Positions 47,815 through 59,135 of a DNA stretch of 64,000 nucleotides are shown here, in pieces. This stretch comes from Candidatus Pantoea persica. GTDB taxonomy: Bacteria; Pseudomonadota; Gammaproteobacteria; Enterobacterales; Enterobacteriaceae. The first letter of the stretch is position 1. Each line of letters begins with the position of its first letter. Where the stretch lies: the NCBI RefSeq assembly GCF_013753875.1, contig NZ_SMDS01000022.1, positions 89,424 to 153,423 of the forward strand, written 5' to 3'. The translations under genes were made by a program, and so were the position numbers. The notes under the pieces were generated by a model. It worked only from the letters and a program-made list of their open reading frames with translations, ran no database searches and was not told the DNA's origin.

Positions 47815-49593
47815 TTAACGCTTACGCCACAGCGTGACCTGGGCCAGCGTGTGTTGATACTTGCGCGCCGTCTCGCAAATCACGAAGGGCAGATCCTGCT
47901 GCGCGCCGATCGGCTCAAATTCCGCCACCAGCAGACGCTGCAACGCCTGCAGCGTAGTGAGCGCTTCGCCGTTTTCGCGCACGCCGCCCAGCCAGTTCTC
48001 TTTCGGCGTAAATTCCTCCAGCCAGATATAGGGTGAGGAGAGCAGCAGCAGCCCGCCGGAAAGAATCATTGGCGCGATATCCTGCAGGAAGCGCTGCGGC
48101 TGGCGCAGCCAGTCAATCAGGTTGGCGGCCAGCACCAGATCGTACTGGGCGGGCTGCGGTTTCAGATTGCAGGCGTCGCCCTGGACGAACTGGATGTGCT
48201 GCGCCAGGTCGGCGCCCAAACCGATATCCTTATGGCGCGCCAGAGAGTGGGGCAGCGCCACCAGTGACTCGGCGTAGTTCGCGACGCCGAAATAGCGCGG
48301 GCCGTACTGGAAGTCGAGATACTGCAACACCATGCTGTCGGTTTCGTGAGGAGACGACGTAGCGGAAGCCCGCATGCTGGAAAAGCGACGACTTCAGCGC
48401 TTCGTTGCCGGTGGAGATCCAGCTGCCACCTTTGATCAGCGCGTGTTTGCCGTCGAAGGTCGGCGTGGAGAAGTCGTCGTAGAGCGGATGGACGCGGAAC
48501 CCTTCGAAGCCGTTGGTCGGCGTCGTCGTCCACTGCCAGACGTTGACCACGATGTTGAAAAAGTCACTCTGGGTTAATGGGTTAAGCGGTCAACGGCGCA
48601 GGAGGAGGCCCAGTACGCCAGATTGATGTTGCCCGTCGCCTGCTGCCACGTGGGCTGATCGCCGTCGACCTGCTCGCGCAGCTGCATCCATTCGGCCTCG
48701 CACGGTAGCTGCACGGACGCGCCGGTTTGCTGCGCTTTCCAGCGGCAGAACGCGGCCGCCTCCAGCTGATTGACCTCCGCCGGCCAGTCCCAGGGCATCG
48801 CGACCTCTTCGGTCATCAGGCGCAGCTTCAGCGCCTCGGGGCGCTGGGGATCGCCCAGCTAGAAGGTCGGCATTTGCGCCTCGGCGAAGCTGCGCCAGCC
48901 TCAGCCTTCGTCATCCCAGTAGCGGTGCTGCTGATAGCCGCCCGCCGCGACGAATTCAAAGAATTCGGCGTTGCTGACCAGCATCTTGCTGGCTTTGAAG
49001 GGCTTAAGCTCGGTGGTCTGGCTGCCATATTCATTGTCTCAGCCGTAGGTGTCGTCGCTTTTGCCCTGGGTGACGCCGCCGCCGGGCATCGCGATCAGGC
49101 TGTTGGCGGGCACACTGTCGCGCGCGTGGCGCGCCTGCGAGTAAACCGGCCACTGCGGCTGCGGTTTGACCCATTCAATCGGCAGCTGACGCATCAGCAT
49201 GCTGGAGGTTTCCGGATGGATGCGCTCATGCTCGATACCCATAATGATCACCCAGGCCGGACTTTCCCAGTCGATGGGCAGCGTCAGCGGCATCGCCTGA
49301 ATAAAGTGCGTCACCAGGCTTTTCACCTTGCCGCGGTAGTCGCGTACTTCCTCTACGCTAGGCCAGGCGTAGTGACTGTCGTCGAGATCGTCCCAGCTCA
49401 TCTCATCCATGCCGATCGCCATCATCGCCTCGATGCAATCGTCGACGAGACAGTCGAGCAGGCTCTCATACAGTTCCCAGGTTTGCGTAAAATAGGCCAG
49501 CAGTTCGGCGCGTTTCTCTGCGACGCTACTGCCGGAAAGGCGTACCGTGCGGGTCGGCGCCGGTAAATCGTGATGTTGTTGTGCGGTGGTCAC
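47815..49593 (-). pseudogene. ovoA: 5-histidylcysteine sulfoxide synthase OvoA (ovothiol synthesis), decayed
   Basis: All three OvoA parts are recognisable. The DinB-like domain starts near a GTG at 49593 (LSGSSVAEKRAELLAYFTQTWELYESL, then AMMAIGMDEMSWDDLDDSHY, then HERIHPETSS, the HX3HXE iron motif). The FGE-sulfatase domain gives PWDWPAEVNQLEAAAFCRWKAQ, VWQWTTTPTNGFEGF, HALIKGGSWISTGNEALKSS and GFRYV. The C-terminal SAM methyltransferase gives YDLVLAANLIDWLRQPQRFL. About 40 codons with the first iron-ligand His are deleted after LVDD; stops at ~49036 (TGA), ~48901 (TGA), 48859 (TAG) and frameshifts near 48570 and 48375 follow. Confidence 0.85.
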
Positions 49594-49662
49594 AGTGACT
49601 CCGTTAGCTGAATAAACACAGCGAGTCATTCACTATAGCAAATCAGGATTGCTGCCCCGTGA

Positions 49663-51122
49663 CTAACGGCGCCACCGGCGGCGCAGGCGACTTTTCATGC
49701 CGGTATCGAAGCACCAGATATGATCGAAGATGTGCAGAATACCGTGCTTGCCGTGCCCCGACATCGCCACGGCGTGAAAGCGCTGCTGCTGTTGCTGCTG
49801 GCGCAGCTTCACCGTGCTCACGATCTCGTCCGGCAGGCGCTGGGCGATAAAGTCCGACACCACCACGGCGTCAGCGTCCTGCCACAGCGCACCCTCCATG
49901 CGTTTGACCACCGCCGACAGACAGGCGGCGAGGTCGGTGCCGCCGCGAAAGCGCTGGCTGAGAAAGCGGATCGCCTGCTCCAGTCCGTCGTCACCGGTGA
50001 GTTCGTAGTCGATAACCTCATGAGCGAACAGCATAATGTAGCAGCGGCGGCGGTCAGCTAGCGCCACCTTCAGCAGCGCTAGGCAGAACGCTTTGGCGCA
50101 GCGTTCGTTAAAGCCGCCCATCGAACCGGAGGTGTCGGCGCAGACGATAAAGGGGCCGCGCGGCTGCTCTTCGTGCTGCTGGTGGCTGACCGGGCGCAGC
50201 GTCACCTTTTCATGCCAGGCGTCGCCCTGCAGTTTGTAAGTCAGCAGACGCTTCTCTACCAGGCGGCGATAAAACTCCAGTTCCAGGTCGCCGATGCTGA
50301 TGGTCGCCAGCTCCGGCGGCAGCAGGCGCAGTACGTCGTCGCTCTGGTGATGCCGCTGACCTCTTCCGGCACCGCGTTCGGCTCGCGCACCAGCTGGTGG
50401 AACGTCTCCAGCGGCGCCTCCTGCGACGGCACCGACTTCGCCTCGCGGCTGCGACCCAGCTGCTGCGCCAGCGCCATCAGCTCCGGCTGCTGCTGTAAAA
50501 AGTCGCCGTACTCCAGCATCAGCTAATAGTCGCCGTGCTGCAGCGGCGCTTTGCTCATGTCCCACAAACGGCCGGCGGCCGCCTCGTTGACATCGCTCAG
50601 CATCGGCGCCAGCTGGCCGCTCAGCGCCATCCGCTGCTGCAGCTCTGCCATCAGCCGCTCGCGCTGCTGCTCCAGCAGCTGCTCGTTGAGCGTCAAGGTT
50701 TGCAGCGTCAGGCTGAGCCGCCAGTGCTGCAGGAAAAGCGTATGCTGCGCGCCGCTGAGTGCGTGGGCGTCGGTGTGCTGCAGCAGCCGATGGGCTTCGT
50801 CGATAAAAGGCGAGGGAAGCTGCGCCAGCGATGTCAGAATTTCAGGCAGCCGCTGGCTGAAGTCGCGGTGGCCGAGCAACTGCACGCGCTGGAACAGCTC
50901 AAACTCGCTGGCCAGCGTCGCCGACACCGGCGTCGCTTTCAGCTCGGCGTTGGTCTCCGCTTTCCAGCGCGGCACGTCGCGCAGCATCGCCTGCTTCAGA
51001 CCAAGGAATTTCTCGAAAAAGATCGCCAGCTGCGGCGAGGCGAGCAGTGCGAGGATCAGCTCCTCGCTCAGTTCGGCTTCGCCGATGGAGAGCAGTGTGC
51101 TGAGCGTCTCCAGTGAGATTAT
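49663..51122 (-). pseudogene. viaA: ViaA, VWA-domain partner of RavA, start codon lost and frame broken
   Basis: The expected start at 51122 is ATA (ATA-ATC-TCA-CTG-GAG). Next comes LSTLLSIGEAELSEELILALLASPQLAIFFEKF, continuing through [37 protein letters not shown] to GDY, then TAG at 50523, a frameshift near 50350, and finally the complete VWA domain. That domain has the MIDAS motif [34 protein letters not shown] and [17 protein letters not shown]. ViaA acts with the AAA+ protein RavA on respiratory complexes and LdcI. Dead by three lesions. Confidence 0.88.
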
Positions 51123-52588
51123 TTACGCGCCTGTTTCAGTTGTTCGGCAACGTCCTTCAGGCTGGTTTCGATGCGCGCCAGCCAGTCGTCGCTAATAAAC
51201 AGGCAGCGCTGGTGCTGGCTGAACAGATGGCGCTGAGCACGCAGCTAGTTGTCCAGCTCGTCCAGCGCCTCGCTGATCTCCGCGGGTAGCTCGCTGTGCG
51301 CCGCACCGCCGGGCAGCGTCAGGCGCACCGTTTGCAGGCTGACGTCGCGCAGCGCCAGGCAGTGCTGCGCATCCACCAGCAGATCGAGGCTTTGGGCGAA
51401 GCCAATGCCGTTGAGCTTGCCGTGGATATCGCCGCCCTTCAGCAGCCACTGCTCCAGCGCGTCGCGCGCGATAAGCCAGGTGCGTGACCTGCATATCGTG
51501 CAGCGTCAGCGGCTGCTGCAGCATCAGGGTCAGCTGCTCGTTAGCCAGGCTGGCGGGCTAGTCGTCATGCGGCTTGCGGCTGAACATGCCGCTGTGTTTT
51601 TCCAGCACGATGCCCTGCGCCACGCTGTGCTGCTGCTGCAGCGCCAGGCGGCGCGTTTTGATCTGCTGCAGTTTGAGCAGCAGCGTCTGCTGCTGCCAGG
51701 CCTGCTGCGTCATCAGCTGATCGATAGCGCGCTCCAGCACCTGCATCGACGCGAGTCGTGCCACAGGCAATCCTTCAGCAAGATCAGATCGAATAGGCGT
51801 TGGCCTGCAGCAGGTGAATGGCTTTTTTCCAGCGGCGCTCGGATATGTAGGGCGCATCCGGCAGGGTATCTAGACGCTGGTGCAGCTGATAGATCAGCTC
51901 AAAGACGTTGTCTGGCAGCGTGACCTGGGTGATGCCCTGCAGCCAATGGTGATACTCCTCATCGCTGATGCGCAGCGACTCCGCGACTGGGTTGGCGTTC
52001 TCATCCTGCTGATGGGTCAGCATGCTGCGGAAGTTCTGCTTTTTATGCACGTTGTCGAGCCACAGGCGGATCAGCATGCGGTCGTAGAGTGCTTCCAGTC
52101 CGCTGTCCTCCTCCGGCAGTTCGTTCGAGGCGGTGACCAGCAGGCGCATCGGGATTTTCTTTTCGCTGTCGCCGTTGCGGAAGCGCCGCTCGTTGATGGC
52201 TGTCAGCAGGATATTGAGGATGGCGGGGCCCGCTTTCCAGATCTCATCCAGAAACACTATTTCCGCGTCCGGCAAATAGCCTTTGGTCAGGCGCTGATAG
52301 CGCCCCTCATCTTTCAGATGCCTGAATCGACAGCGGACCGAAAACCTCTTCCGGCGTCGAGAAGCGCGTTATCAGGTATTCAAACGCGAGGGCGTGCTGA
52401 AACGCATATTTCAGACTGCGGGCTATCAGGCTCTTGGCAATGCCCTGCGGGCCAAGCAGAAACACGCTTTCGCCGCTCAGTGCCGCCAGCAGACACAGGC
52501 GAATTGCATCGTGGCGTTCATACAGGCCTTTCTCAAGCGCGTTGCTGAGGCGAGAAATTCTTTCCGCCAAAAGATGGGGTTGAGCCAT
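51119..52588 (-). pseudogene. ravA: RavA, MoxR-type AAA+ ATPase, broken
   Basis: Start ATG 52588 ([46 protein letters not shown]). The P-loop reads GPQGIAKS where RavA has GPPGIAKS. A frameshift near 52310 precedes the Walker B frame ([34 protein letters not shown]), which is fine to about 51784. Beyond it the frame changes again, and TAG codons occur at 51558 and ~51246 in the LARA/C-terminal part ([16 protein letters not shown]). The stop TAA at 51119-51121 overlaps the viaA start position. Confidence 0.85.
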
Positions 52589-52876
52589 AATCACTTCACT
52601 GTCCTTCTGATTCTGCTGCCGTTGTAAGGTGGCAGGCGCACTACTCTACTGATTATGATGCGTGAAAGCGTTGATTGCCGTCCGCTTTTTTGTGTCACAA
52701 AATTCAATTATCGCACAATGCCGCTGCGGCTTGTCATATCGCATGATAAATCGGCAAAGGACAAACCCGCAGCGAAGGCAGGGATAGGTTTTTGGGGAAA
52801 CAAGTGCATACTGTGCGCTTTTTGATGGCAAGAGCTATGGGGTTTGCGCCTCTCGGCTCTAACAAAAGATAATTCT

Positions 52877-54752
52877 ATGAGCTCGGATAATAAGCAATCA
52901 CTTGGTGCGTTAACGCTGGCCGCGATTGGCGTGGTGTATGGCGATATCGGGACCAGCCCGCTCTATACCCTGCGCGAATGCCTCTCCGACCAGTTCGGTT
53001 TCGGCGTGGAGCGCGCAGCTGTGTTCGGTTTTCTCTCGCTGATTTTCTGGCTGCTGGTGCTGGTGGTGTCGCTGAAATATATCAGCTACGTCATGCGCGC
53101 GGACAATGCCGGCGAAGGGGGCATCCTGACGCTGATGTCGCTGGCGGGACGCAACACAGGCGGCCGGGCGACGGCGATACTGGTCATTATGGGACTTCTT
53201 GGCGGCAGCTTCTTCTACAGCGAGGTGGTGATTACCCCGGCCATCTCCGTGATGTCGGCGATTGAAGGCCTGGAAATCGCCGCGCCGTCGCTCGATCCCT
53301 ATATCGTTCCGCTCTCTATCGCGGTGCTGACGCTGCTATTTGTGATCCAGAAACACGGCACCGGCATCGTCGGCAAATTTTTCGCGCCGGTAATGCTGGT
53401 GTGGTTTCTGACGCTGGCGGTGCTGGGCGTCTCCGGCATTATGAAAAACCCTGACGTGCTGCAGGCGCTGAATCCTGCCCATGCGGTGGGTTTCTTCATG
53501 CACTATAAAACCATCTCCTTTTTTGCGCTCGGCGCGGTGGTGCTGGCGATTACCGGCGTGGAAGCGCTGTATGCGGATATGGGACACTTCGGCAAGCTGC
53601 CGATTCGCATCGCCTGGTTTATCGTGGTGCTGCCGTCGCTGGTGCTTAACTACTTCGGCCTTCGGCCAGGGCGCGCTGCTGCTCAGCGATCCGCAAGCGA
53701 TTAAGAACCCTTTCTTTCTGCTGGCGCCCGACTGGGCGCTGGTGCCGCTGCTGATCCTCGCCACCCTGGCGACGGTTATCGCCTCGCAGGCGGTGATTTC
53801 CGGCGTCTTCTCCCTGACGCGTCAGGCGGTGCGTCTGGGCTATCTGCTAGGCATGCGCATTATTCACACCTCCGAGATGGAGTCGGGACAGATTTACGTG
53901 CCGATTATCAACTGGGTGCTCTATTTTGCGGTGCTGATCGTGATTATTAGCTTCGAGCACTCCAGCAACCTGGCGGCGGCCTACGGCATCGCCGTGACCG
54001 GCACTATGGTGCTGACGTCGATTCTCTCCTGCACCGTCGCCGTGAAGAACTGGCACTGGAACCGGGTGGTGGTCGGCCTGATCCTGACGCTGTTTCTCTG
54101 CATCGACGTGCCGCTCTTCTCCGCCAACCTGATCAAGCTCTTCTCCGGCGGCTGGCTGCCAATCTGTCTGGGTCTGGTAATGTTCCTGATTATGACCACC
54201 TGGAAGAGCGAGCGCTTTCGTCTGCTGCGCCGTATGCATGAGCACGGCAATTCGCTGGAGGCGATGATCGCCTCGCTGGAGAAGTCGCCGCCGGTGCGCG
54301 TGCTGGGCACTGCCGTTTATATGTCGCGCGCGCTGAACGTGATCCCGTTTGCCCTGCTGCACAACCTGAAGCACAACAAGGTGCTGCACGAGCGCGTGGT
54401 GTTTCTGACGCTGCGCACCGAAGATGCGCCTTACGTGCATAACGTGCGCCGCGTCGCCATCGAGCAGCTGTCGCCCACCTTCTGGCGCGTGGTGGCCAGC
54501 TACGGCTGGCGCGAAACGCCTAACGTAGAGGAGATTTTCCTCCGCTGCAGGCTGGAAGGGCTGAACTGCCGCATGATGGAAACCTCGTTCTTTATGTCGC
54601 ACGAGTCGCTGATTATGGGCAAACGCCCCTGGTGTCTAAGCCTGCGCGGCAAGCTCTTCCTCGCGCTGCAACGCAACGCCCTGCGCGCGCCGGATCAGTT
54701 CGAGATCCCGCCGAACCGCGTTATCGAGCTGGGCACCCAGGTCGAGATCTGA
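52877..54752 (+). pseudogene. kup: potassium uptake protein Kup, broken by a 7-bp duplication
   Basis: ATG 52877. First ~260 codons are perfect Kup ([66 protein letters not shown]). At 53654-53667 the 7-mer TTCGGCC occurs twice in tandem, throwing LVLNYFG out of frame. The remaining ~365 codons are open in the next frame ([17 protein letters not shown]...[11 protein letters not shown]). No other lesion was seen, so this is probably a very recent loss. Kup is the low-pH K+/H+ symporter; the Trk or Kdp systems would have to supply K+. Confidence 0.9.
53654..53667 (+). repeat. 7-bp tandem duplication that breaks kup
   Basis: TTCGGCC repeated twice with no spacer; the protein [11 protein letters not shown] needs one copy. 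Confidence 0.92.
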
Positions 54753-54755
54753 CGC

Positions 54756-55089
54756 CTACCAGCGCAGGGCGACGCAGAGTCCGCCGCCCTACCCGCTGGC
54801 TGAAGCTAAGCTGTATGCCGTGCAGCTGCGCGACGTCGCGCACAATCGACAAGCCCAGCCAGATACCGTTTTTCTCCTGTCCCGGCGGCTGCCAGAAGCG
54901 CTCGCCCAGCCGCTGCATCTCCGCCTCGCTCAGCCCGGCGCCGTTATCCAGCAGGTTGCGCGCCAGCAGCAGCTGCGTGTCGAACAGCTCGTTGACGGTG
55001 TCGTGCGTCTGTAGCCAGGCGCTCAGGCTGGCGCTGCCCTAGCAGAAGCCGAGCAGCAGCACGAAGCCAAGGCGCAGAAACAAACTCAT
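54756..55089 (-). pseudogene. qseC: QseC-like sensor kinase, reduced to its two ends
   Basis: ATG 55089 overlaps the qseB stop (ATGA). The first membrane helix ([16 protein letters not shown]) is followed by TAG, then SASLSAWLQTHDTVNELFDTQLLLARNLLDN is joined directly to GAGLSEAEMQRLGERFWQPPGQEKNGIWLGLSIVRDVAQLHG. The latter is the G1/G2 ATP-binding end of a histidine kinase. The sensor, HAMP and His domains (roughly 350 codons) are gone. The two ends match the start (ELFDTQL) and end (RIGERFYRPPGQ) of E. coli QseC, as far as memory allows. Confidence 0.8.
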
Positions 55090-55747
55090 TCCGCCTCTCC
55101 CAGCGTATAACCGACGCCGTGCACGGTGCGAATAAAGGCGCTGCCGAGTTTTTTGCGCAGATGATGAATATGTACTTCTACCGTGTTGCTGGAGACATCC
55201 GCATACCAGCTGTAGAGCTTCTCTTCCAGCTGGCTGCGCGTCAGCACCCGGCCAGGATTGCGCAGAAAGAGTTCCAGCAGCGCCAGCTCGCGGCTTTTCA
55301 ACAGCAGCGCTTCGCCATCCAGCGTGACGCTGTGGCTGGCAGGCTGCATCACCAGTTTGCCGTGGCGTAGCTCAGGCTGCAGCTGGCCGTGTCGGCGACG
55401 GATTAGCGCCTGCAGGCGCGCGCCACCTCGGTCAGGGCGAAAGGTTTGCAGAGATAGTCGTCCGCGCCGAGCTGCAGCCCTTCAATACGCTGATCGAGGG
55501 CGTCGCGCGCCGTCAGGATCAGCACTGGCACGTCCGCGCCCTGCTGCCGCCAGTCGCGCAGAATCTCCAGCCCGTCGCGCTGCGGTAGCGAAAGGTCGAG
55601 AATAACGGCATCCCAGGGAGCAGCGTGCAGCGCGGTATAGCCCTCCTCGCCGGAGATAAACCAGTCGACGCTGAAGCCAAGCTTGCCGAGTCCAGCCTTG
55701 ATGCCGTCGCCAATCAGGCGATCGTCCTCGATCAGTAAGATGCGCAT
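55086..55747 (-). pseudogene. qseB: QseB-like response regulator, frameshifted
   Basis: Receiver domain intact from ATG 55747: [50 protein letters not shown] with the phospho-Asp, and [30 protein letters not shown]. After LTEVA a missing base or two (~55412) breaks the frame. The OmpR-type winged helix is in another frame ([65 protein letters not shown]). DNA binding would be lost. Gene set ygiW-qseB-qseC is that of E. coli. Confidence 0.88.
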
Positions 55748-55903
55748 ATACTCTCCTGTGTCCGAGAAAGCTTTATACGAAGCAGAACGGCGCTTGTACA
55801 GGCGATATCGCGACTTTTCGCCTGTTTTTGTCGGTTAAGATCCTGTCAAGAAGTCCCTGCTTTAGACGTAGCAAACATACATTCATGGAAATAAGGTAGA
55901 TAG

Positions 55904-56300
55904 ATGAAAAAGCAAGCCGCACTTTTAGCCATCTTGGCGCTGACGACCGCTCCGGTTTTCGCCGCTACGCAAGGTGGATTTGTCGACACGAATGCGCCTG
56001 CGACTCAGGCGAAACAGGGAGGTTTTAAAAACGATCAGAGCTGCGTCGTCACTGTTAAACAGGCGGAAGAGATGAAGGACGACAGCTGGATTACGTTGCG
56101 CGGTCAGCTGAAGAAGCAGATCGGCGATGAAAATTATCTGTTCCGCGACGCCACTGGCACGATGGAAGGTAGAGATCGACCACAAGCGCTGGGAAGGTTT
56201 GACTGTGACGCCGAAAGATCGCGTTGAGCTGACGGGCGAGCTGGACAAGGATTTCAACAGTATCGAGCTTGACGTCAAACAGGTGCGCAAAGCGCCGTAA
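55904..56300 (+). pseudogene. ygiW: YgiW/YdeI-family periplasmic OB-fold protein, frameshifted
   Basis: ATG 55904: signal peptide MKKQAALLAILALTTAPVFA, then TQGGFVDTNAP, VKQAEEMKDDSWITLRGQLKKQIGDENYLFRDATGTM. One extra G at ~56168 shifts the frame. The other frame finishes the OB fold: EIDHKRWEGLTVTPKDRVELTGELDKDFNSIELDVKQVRKAP-TAA. Divergent from qseB. These proteins are stress-induced; the loss matches that of its regulator pair. Confidence 0.85.
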
Positions 56301-56366
56301 TCTTCCTTGTGACGAGCCGCTTCAGCGGCCCGTTTGGGCACCAAAGCCAAATTCCCGCCCGCGAAA

Positions 56367-56458
56367 GCGAAACGTTTCGATAGCGATCACACTTCTCATA
56401 TTCCCCCGTTGAGTTACCTGCGCCTTTTCATACACCGCGGCGAGAGAAACGTTTCGCT
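56367..56458 (+). promoter_or_regulatory. two RbsR-type operators upstream of rbsD
   Basis: GCGAAACGTTTCGA (56367-56380) contains a perfect 12-bp palindrome CGAAACGTTTCG. GAGAAACGTTTCGCTC (56443-56458) is a second copy with one half less perfect. Centres are 77 bp apart. The E. coli RbsR operator is AGCGAAACGTTTCGCT. A CRP-like half (CGATCACAC) follows the first copy, and a TTGAGT at 56409 may be a -35. Confidence 0.75.
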
Positions 56459-56470
56459 CTGGAGCAAAAA

Positions 56471-56865
56471 ATGAAAAAAGGTCGCCTGTTAAACGCTGAA
56501 CTCTCTTACGTGATTGCCCGCCTGGGCTGGGCCATACCGATACGCTGACTATTGCCGATGCCGGCTTGCCCATTCTGGCAGGTCCGCAGCGCATCGATCT
56601 GGCGTTGACGCCGGGCACGCCCGCTTTTATGCAGGTGGAAAGCGCCCTGATGGCGGAAGATATCAAGCAGTACAATCTGCAGCTCCACAGCGAGCTTCTC
56701 GCCGTGCTCGAAGCCTTGCAACGGCACCAGGGAAACCGCATCACCGTGCACTACATCAGCCACGAACAGTTCAAACAACAGACCCAGCGTAGTCAGGCGG
56801 TCATTCGCAGCGGAGAGTGCTCTCCGTTTGCGAATGTCATCCTGAGCGCTAGCGGCACCTTCTGA
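56471..56865 (+). pseudogene. rbsD: D-ribose pyranase RbsD, broken
   Basis: ATG 56471 after [23 protein letters not shown] is followed by a 5-bp tandem duplication (CTGGG twice, 56522-56531) that breaks the frame before [14 protein letters not shown]. The rest is open to 56865 ([22 protein letters not shown] end), but a deletion of about ten codons after FMQV removes sequence lying between two MQV-coding repeats. RbsD converts beta-pyranose to furanose ribose. Confidence 0.88.
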
Positions 56866-56872
56866 GGCCGTT

Positions 56873-58357
56873 ATGCAACCTTATACTGCACTACAGCTGC
56901 AGGGGATTGAAAAATCGTTTCCCGGCGTTAAGGCGTTAAAGAGCGTGTCGCTAGCTGTTTACCCGGGACGCTTCATGGCGCTGGTGGGCGAGAACGGCGC
57001 CATCAAGTCCACCATGATGAAAGTGCTGACCGGCATCTACAGCCGCGATGCCGGTTCGCTGCGCTGGCTCGGCGAAGAGACCACTTTCAGCGGCCCCAAA
57101 GAGTCGCAGGAAGCGGGAATCGGCATTATCCATCAGGAGCTGAACCTGATTCCGCAGCTGACCGTGGCGGAGAACATCTTCTTGGGTCGCGAATTCGTTA
57201 ACCACTTTGGCCGCATCGACTGGAAACGGATGTACGCCGAGGCGGATGCGCTGCTGAAGCGCCTTAACCTGCGCTTTAACAGCCACCAGCTGGTGGGCGA
57301 TCCATCGATCGGCGATCAGCAGATGTTGGAGATCGCCAAGGTGCTGAGCTTTAAGTCGCAGGTGATCATCATGGATGAGCCGACCGACGCGCTGACCGAT
57401 ACCGAAATCCTGTCGCTGTTTCGCGTGATCAACGAGCTGAAGGCGCAGGGCTGCGGCATTGTCTATATCTTTCACCGCATGAAAGAGATCGTTGAAATTT
57501 GCGATTACGTCACGGTGTTCCGCGACGGGCAGTTTATCGCCGAGCGTCCGGTGAAGGATCTCAGCAAAGAGAGCCTGATCGAAATGATGGTGGGGCGCAA
57601 GCTGGAAGATCAGTATCCGCGCCTCGATTAGGCGCCGGGCGAGGTGCGTCTGAAGGTTGAAAACCTCAGCGGACCAGGCGTGCACGACGTCAGCTTCTCG
57701 CTGCGCAAAGGCGAGATTCTCGGCGTGTCCGGGCTGATGAAGCTGCTCTACGGCGCGCTGCCGCTCAGCACAGGTCGTGTCCGGCTTGACGGACGGGAAA
57801 TCACGGCGCGTGCGCCGCAGGACGGACTGGCCAGCGGCATCGTCTATATCTCCGAAGATCGCAAGCGCGACGGGCTGGTGCTGGGTATGTCGGTCAAAGA
57901 GAACATGTCGCTGACCGCGCTGCGCTACTTCAGCCGCGGCGGCGGCACGCTGAAGCACGCGGCGGAACAGCTGGCGGTGGGCAATTTCATCCGCCTGTTC
58001 AATATTAAAACGCCGTCGATGGATCAGGCGATCGGCCTGCTCTCCGGCGGCAACCAGCAAAAAGTGGCGATTGCGCACGGGCTGATGACGCGCCCCAACG
58101 TGCTGATCTTGAACGAACCGACGCGCGGCGTCGACGTCGGGGCGAAAAAAGAGATTTACCAGCTGATCAATCAGTTCAAGGCCGAAGGGCTGAGCATCAT
58201 TCTGGTGTCATCGAAAATGCCGGAAGTGCTCGGCATCAGCGACCGTATTCTGGTGATGCATGAAGGCCGCTCAGGCGTCGAATTTACCCGTGAGTAGGCG
58301 GAATCGTTAATGGCAGCCGCCGTGGGCAAGCAACACAGCGAGGATTTAGTTGTATGA
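56873..58357 (+). pseudogene. rbsA: ribose ABC transporter ATPase RbsA, broken
   Basis: ATG 56873. Walker A of the first domain reads GENGAIKST instead of GENGAGKST. TAG at 57629 after YPRLD. The second domain has lost eight codons of its Walker A region (GVSGL joined to MKLLYG, where the family has MGAGRTEL in between), and its Walker B reads LILNEPTRG with Asp changed to Asn. A second TAG (58295) follows FTRE. Ends at 58357 overlapping rbsC (ATGA). No ATPase could be active. Confidence 0.9.
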
Positions 58358-59109
58358 GTACCCAAACCTTACCGTCCAGCCGTCGCTGGTTCAGCAAAGC
58401 CTGGCTGATGGAGTCAAAAGTCGCTGATCGCGGTGGTCGCGAGCCAGAGTCCTAACTTCTTCACCGTGGCGAACCTGTTCAATATTCTGCAGCAGACCTC
58501 GGTCAACGCCATCATGGCGGTCGGCATGAAGCTGGTGATCCTCACGTCCGGCATCGAACTTTCGGTGGGATCGCTGCTGGCGCTGACGGGCGCGGTGGCC
58601 GCCTCGCTGGCAGGCATGGAGGTTAACGCGCTGGCGGCGGCGGGCGCGCTGGTGCTCGGCGCGGCAATCGGCGCCGTGACCGTCACTATCGTGGCGCGCG
58701 GCAAGGTACAGGCCTTTATCGCCACGCTGGTGATGATGCTGCTGCTGCGCGGCGTCACATGATGTATACCTACGGCAGCCCGATCAATACCGGCTTCAAC
58801 GACAACGCCGATCTCTTCGGCTGGTTCGGCATCGGCCGTCCGCTAGGCATCCCGACGCCGGTGTGGCTGATGGCCATTGTTTTCCTGCTCGCCTGGTACA
58901 TGCTGCACCACGCGCGCCTCGGCCGCTATATCTACGCGCTGGGCGGCACCGGCCTGGCGGGCGGCAAAGGGCGCATTATGGGCACGCTGATCCTCGGCTT
59001 CCTCAATAACGGCCTGAACCTGATGGGCGTCTCTTCCTACTACCAGATGATCGTGAAAGCGGTGGTCATCCTGCTGGCGGTGCTGGTAGATAACAAAAGT
59101 AGCAAATAA
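58354..59109 (+). pseudogene. rbsC: ribose ABC transporter permease RbsC, broken
   Basis: ATG 58354 (MSTQTLPSSRRWFSKAWLMESK), then a short deletion and frameshift removing part of the first membrane helix. The second frame gives SPNFFTVANLFNILQQTSVNAIMAVGMKLVILTSG to LLLRGVT, then another shift gives GSPINTGFNDNADLFGWFGIGRPLG. About 70 codons are missing between YALGG and LAGGKGRI, apparently by recombination at LGGT-coding repeats, and three codons in GTLILGF. Confidence 0.88.
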
Positions 59110-59135
59110 CTCTTACCTTTACACAGGATGAAGTG

